Part shown: positions 23,044-24,434 of the stretch, piece after piece
Layout of the letters: each line of letters starts with the position of its first letter
Position numbering within the stretch: the first letter of the stretch is position 1
Assembly: GCA_002398105.1 (NCBI GenBank)
Contig: DHCD01000099.1
Span: 30,252 to 54,685 of the forward strand
DNA: 24,434 bases
Direction: 5' to 3'
Source of the DNA: Syntrophomonas sp. UBA4911
GTDB taxonomy: Bacteria; Bacillota; Syntrophomonadia; Syntrophomonadales; Syntrophomonadaceae
The notes under the pieces: generated by a model
The model's input: only the letters and a program-made list of their open reading frames with translations
The model's database searches: none
Told to the model about the DNA's origin: nothing
Made by a program: the position numbers and the translations under genes

Positions 23044-24084
23044 TTATAAAGCCGACAGGGTTTCTATCAACACCAGCACAATTCCCGCGGCGGATGAAAG
23101 AGCAATGAGTGGCACCGCCGCTTTCATTTCCCTGATAACGCCGGAAAAAGAAGTGTATGTTGACGAGCCTGTGAAATTCATCGCCAGAAACGCAGATAAT
23201 GATGGTAGTACCAGCAGATAACCTATGGCCAGAAACAAAAAATCAGGAGCAAACCAGCCGTTCAGCCAAACAAATCCTGCCGTCCAAAGCACTCCCAGCA
23301 GCCAGCCCTTCCATGCAAACGCCCTGCCGGGAATAAAGGGAAGCAGCACGGGCGTGATAACGGTTCCCGTTACCACAGCTCCGGCATAAGCGATGAAATC
23401 CGCAAGCCCGAAAGGTCTTACCGCAAACAGGTTGATAAGGAACAATACTCCGAAAACCATCAATGAAGTCTTTGCGGCCGTCACCAGTTCCACAGGCGTC
23501 AGAACCAATCTATCCCATGCCGTGAATTTCACGGCGCGCATCTCTTCCGTGGCCTTAAAGCCGGAGTCAAGGAATGCCTTTATATCGCGCGCTCTCACAG
23601 GACCGTAAACCACTGTAAATCCGGTCTGCCGGGTCACTTCATGGGCGCTTATGCCAGATGCGCCCAACTGCGGTAAAATCAATGTCCTGTGCGACACCAT
23701 CCTGGACAGCCCTGTTTTCGATATGCGGCCCACCAATTCATCGGTGCCGAACGTGCCTTTACCGGCGGCGCACCAGACGTTAATACCTTTTGTATCAAGT
23801 ATCAAAATCCAGCAATTTAAGCCTGAAAGCTCTTTCCTCAAGGTATCGAATGTTAGTTTATAATTTGCGCTGACCAGCACGGGGGACGTGTGATCGGGAT
23901 CGCCAATAGCGTAAATTCCCGGATTGATCTTGTAATCCATCCGGCCTATGCCCCAACGCACCTTCCATGCTCCAAGAATATCTCTGAAGTTGAGACTTGT
24001 TGAAGCCACAGGCACGATCGGCGTTATAGCTACCCCGGCACAACAACTCTCAGCTGAACAGCAGCAGGATTTTTCGTTACTCAT
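23044..24084 (-). CDS. hgcA: HgcA, corrinoid methyltransferase of mercury methylation
   Basis: A 346-residue protein. The N-terminal soluble corrinoid-binding domain (about 35-195) contains the diagnostic cap helix INVWCAAGKGTFGT, with Cys105 as the expected lower cobalt ligand. The C-terminal half (about 195-345) has about five membrane helices (SLMVFGVLFLINLFAV, GTVITPVLLPFIP and following). HgcA transfers a methyl group from its cobalamin to Hg(II), making methylmercury at the inner membrane. I chose ATG at 24084 because AAAGGA lies about 10 bases upstream and the length then fits the family; the frame is open 51 codons further through arsR. It overlaps the arsR stop by 8 bases (ATGAGTAA). 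The N-terminus has two cysteine groups (CCC at 7-9, CC at 14-15). Confidence 0.96.
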   Translation of the reverse strand: MSNEKSCCCSAESCCAGVAITPIVPVASTSLNFRDILGAWKVRWGIGRMDYKINPGIYAIGDPDHTSPVLVSANYKLTFDTLRKELSGLNCWILILDTKGINVWCAAGKGTFGTDELVGRISKTGLSRMVSHRTLILPQLGASGISAHEVTRQTGFTVVYGPVRARDIKAFLDSGFKATEEMRAVKFTAWDRLVLTPVELVTAAKTSLMVFGVLFLINLFAVRPFGLADFIAYAGAVVTGTVITPVLLPFIPGRAFAWKGWLLGVLWTAGFVWLNGWFAPDFLFLAIGYLLVLPSLSAFLAMNFTGSSTYTSFSGVIREMKAAVPLIALSSAAGIVLVLIETLSAL

Positions 24085-24412
24085 CTTCATCACATCCTTT
24101 GCAGCAGTCCGCATCTTCTTTGCAGATGCAGTTTTCCTTATCGGATGTGATGGCGCTGAAAAACTGCTCTGTCTTGCTGATTGTATCCGCGTCCAGTGAG
24201 TAGTACGTCCATTTGCCTTTCTCCCTTCCCTTGACAAGTCCGCACTCGCGCAGAAGCTTCATGTGATGGGACAGCGTCGATTGGGGCATTTCAAATTTCT
24301 CTAAAATCATGCAGGCGCAAAGCTCGCCGCAGGAGAGCATATCCACGATCATGGCTCTTTTGGGGTCGCCCAGCGCCTTAAACACTTTTGTATATTCCAA
24401 ATAGTTTTCCAT
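24077..24412 (-). CDS. ArsR-family metal/metalloid-responsive repressor preceding hgcAB
   Basis: A 111-residue winged-helix protein of normal ArsR/SmtB length. MENYLEYTKVFKALGDPKRA opens the fold. CGELCACMILEKF places Cys32 and Cys34 in the ELCxC motif that binds As(III) in classical ArsR. The recognition helix is MPQSTLSHHMKLLRECGLV and the wing is KGREKGKWTYYSLD. The C-terminus carries further cysteines (C95, C97, C103, C104, C107), giving nine in total. ArsR proteins leave DNA when the metal or metalloid binds. GAGGTG lies 6 bases before the ATG at 24412; the promoter is outside the window. The overlap with hgcA points to one arsR-hgcA-hgcB transcript. The inducing ion (As, Hg, Cd or other) cannot be told. 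Confidence 0.93.
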   Translation of the reverse strand: MENYLEYTKVFKALGDPKRAMIVDMLSCGELCACMILEKFEMPQSTLSHHMKLLRECGLVKGREKGKWTYYSLDADTISKTEQFFSAITSDKENCICKEDADCCKGCDEDE

Positions 24413-24434
24413 ATCGACACCTCAAATCTAATAA

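Noticed and set aside
24085..24237. Longer N-terminus for HgcA, in frame upstream of 24084
   Set aside because: The added 51 residues lie inside arsR, have random basic composition and make HgcA too long. The ATG at 24084 has a suitable ribosome site.

Overview
The window looks like a chromosomal piece of an anaerobic, low-to-mid GC Firmicute, most likely of the Syntrophomonas / Syntrophomonadaceae type. The grounds are: strong AAGGAGG ribosome sites with frequent TTG and GTG starts, sigma-A type promoters, an S-layer-homology protein, several c-di-GMP proteins, and a five-domain flavodiiron protein of a layout I associate with Syntrophomonas wolfei. The genus is an inference; no rRNA is present.

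Layout. 1-165 is the start of a leftward chemoreceptor-like gene cut by the window edge. 521-4174 is a self-contained efflux operon (TetR repressor, HlyD/EmrA-type adaptor, 14-TM EmrB/QacA-type pump) with a visible promoter, an operator-like palindrome and a terminator. 4196-5822 runs leftward: tRNA-Leu(UAG), a membrane diguanylate cyclase and a 55-residue small protein. 6049-11379 is a rightward run of six closely spaced genes: NERD-domain protein, secreted PQQ-type beta-propeller, secreted SLH protein, a frameshifted gene of a conserved unnamed family, a dCMP deaminase, and an unrecognised protein with a zinc-ribbon-like tail.

11452-14186 is a single-gene unit encoding an 878-residue flavodiiron-rubredoxin-NADH reductase-rubredoxin fusion (predicted NADH:O2 reductase). 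14202-17939 holds two ArsB/NhaD-type permeases flanking a divergent P-II-like regulator. 18159-18698 is a leftward five-tRNA operon (Gly-Arg-His-Gln-Lys) with clear promoter and terminator. 18823-20090 encodes a membrane-anchored thioredoxin and CcdA, a transmembrane thiol-reduction pair. 20158-20551 is a decayed gene remnant. 20613-22352 is an EAL-CBS-like-GGDEF protein. 22511-22705 is a tRNA-Pro(UGG) unit.

The right end (22743-24412, leftward) is the most notable part: an ArsR-family repressor with the ELCAC metalloid-sensor motif and a cysteine-rich tail, overlapping hgcA (corrinoid protein with the NVWCAAGK cap-helix motif) and followed by hgcB (two 4Fe-4S motifs and a terminal Cys-Cys). 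hgcAB is the gene pair required for microbial mercury methylation, so this organism is a predicted methylmercury producer. The overlapping thiol-rich ArsR suggests metal- or metalloid-responsive control. I saw no CRISPR array, insertion sequence, integrase or rRNA.
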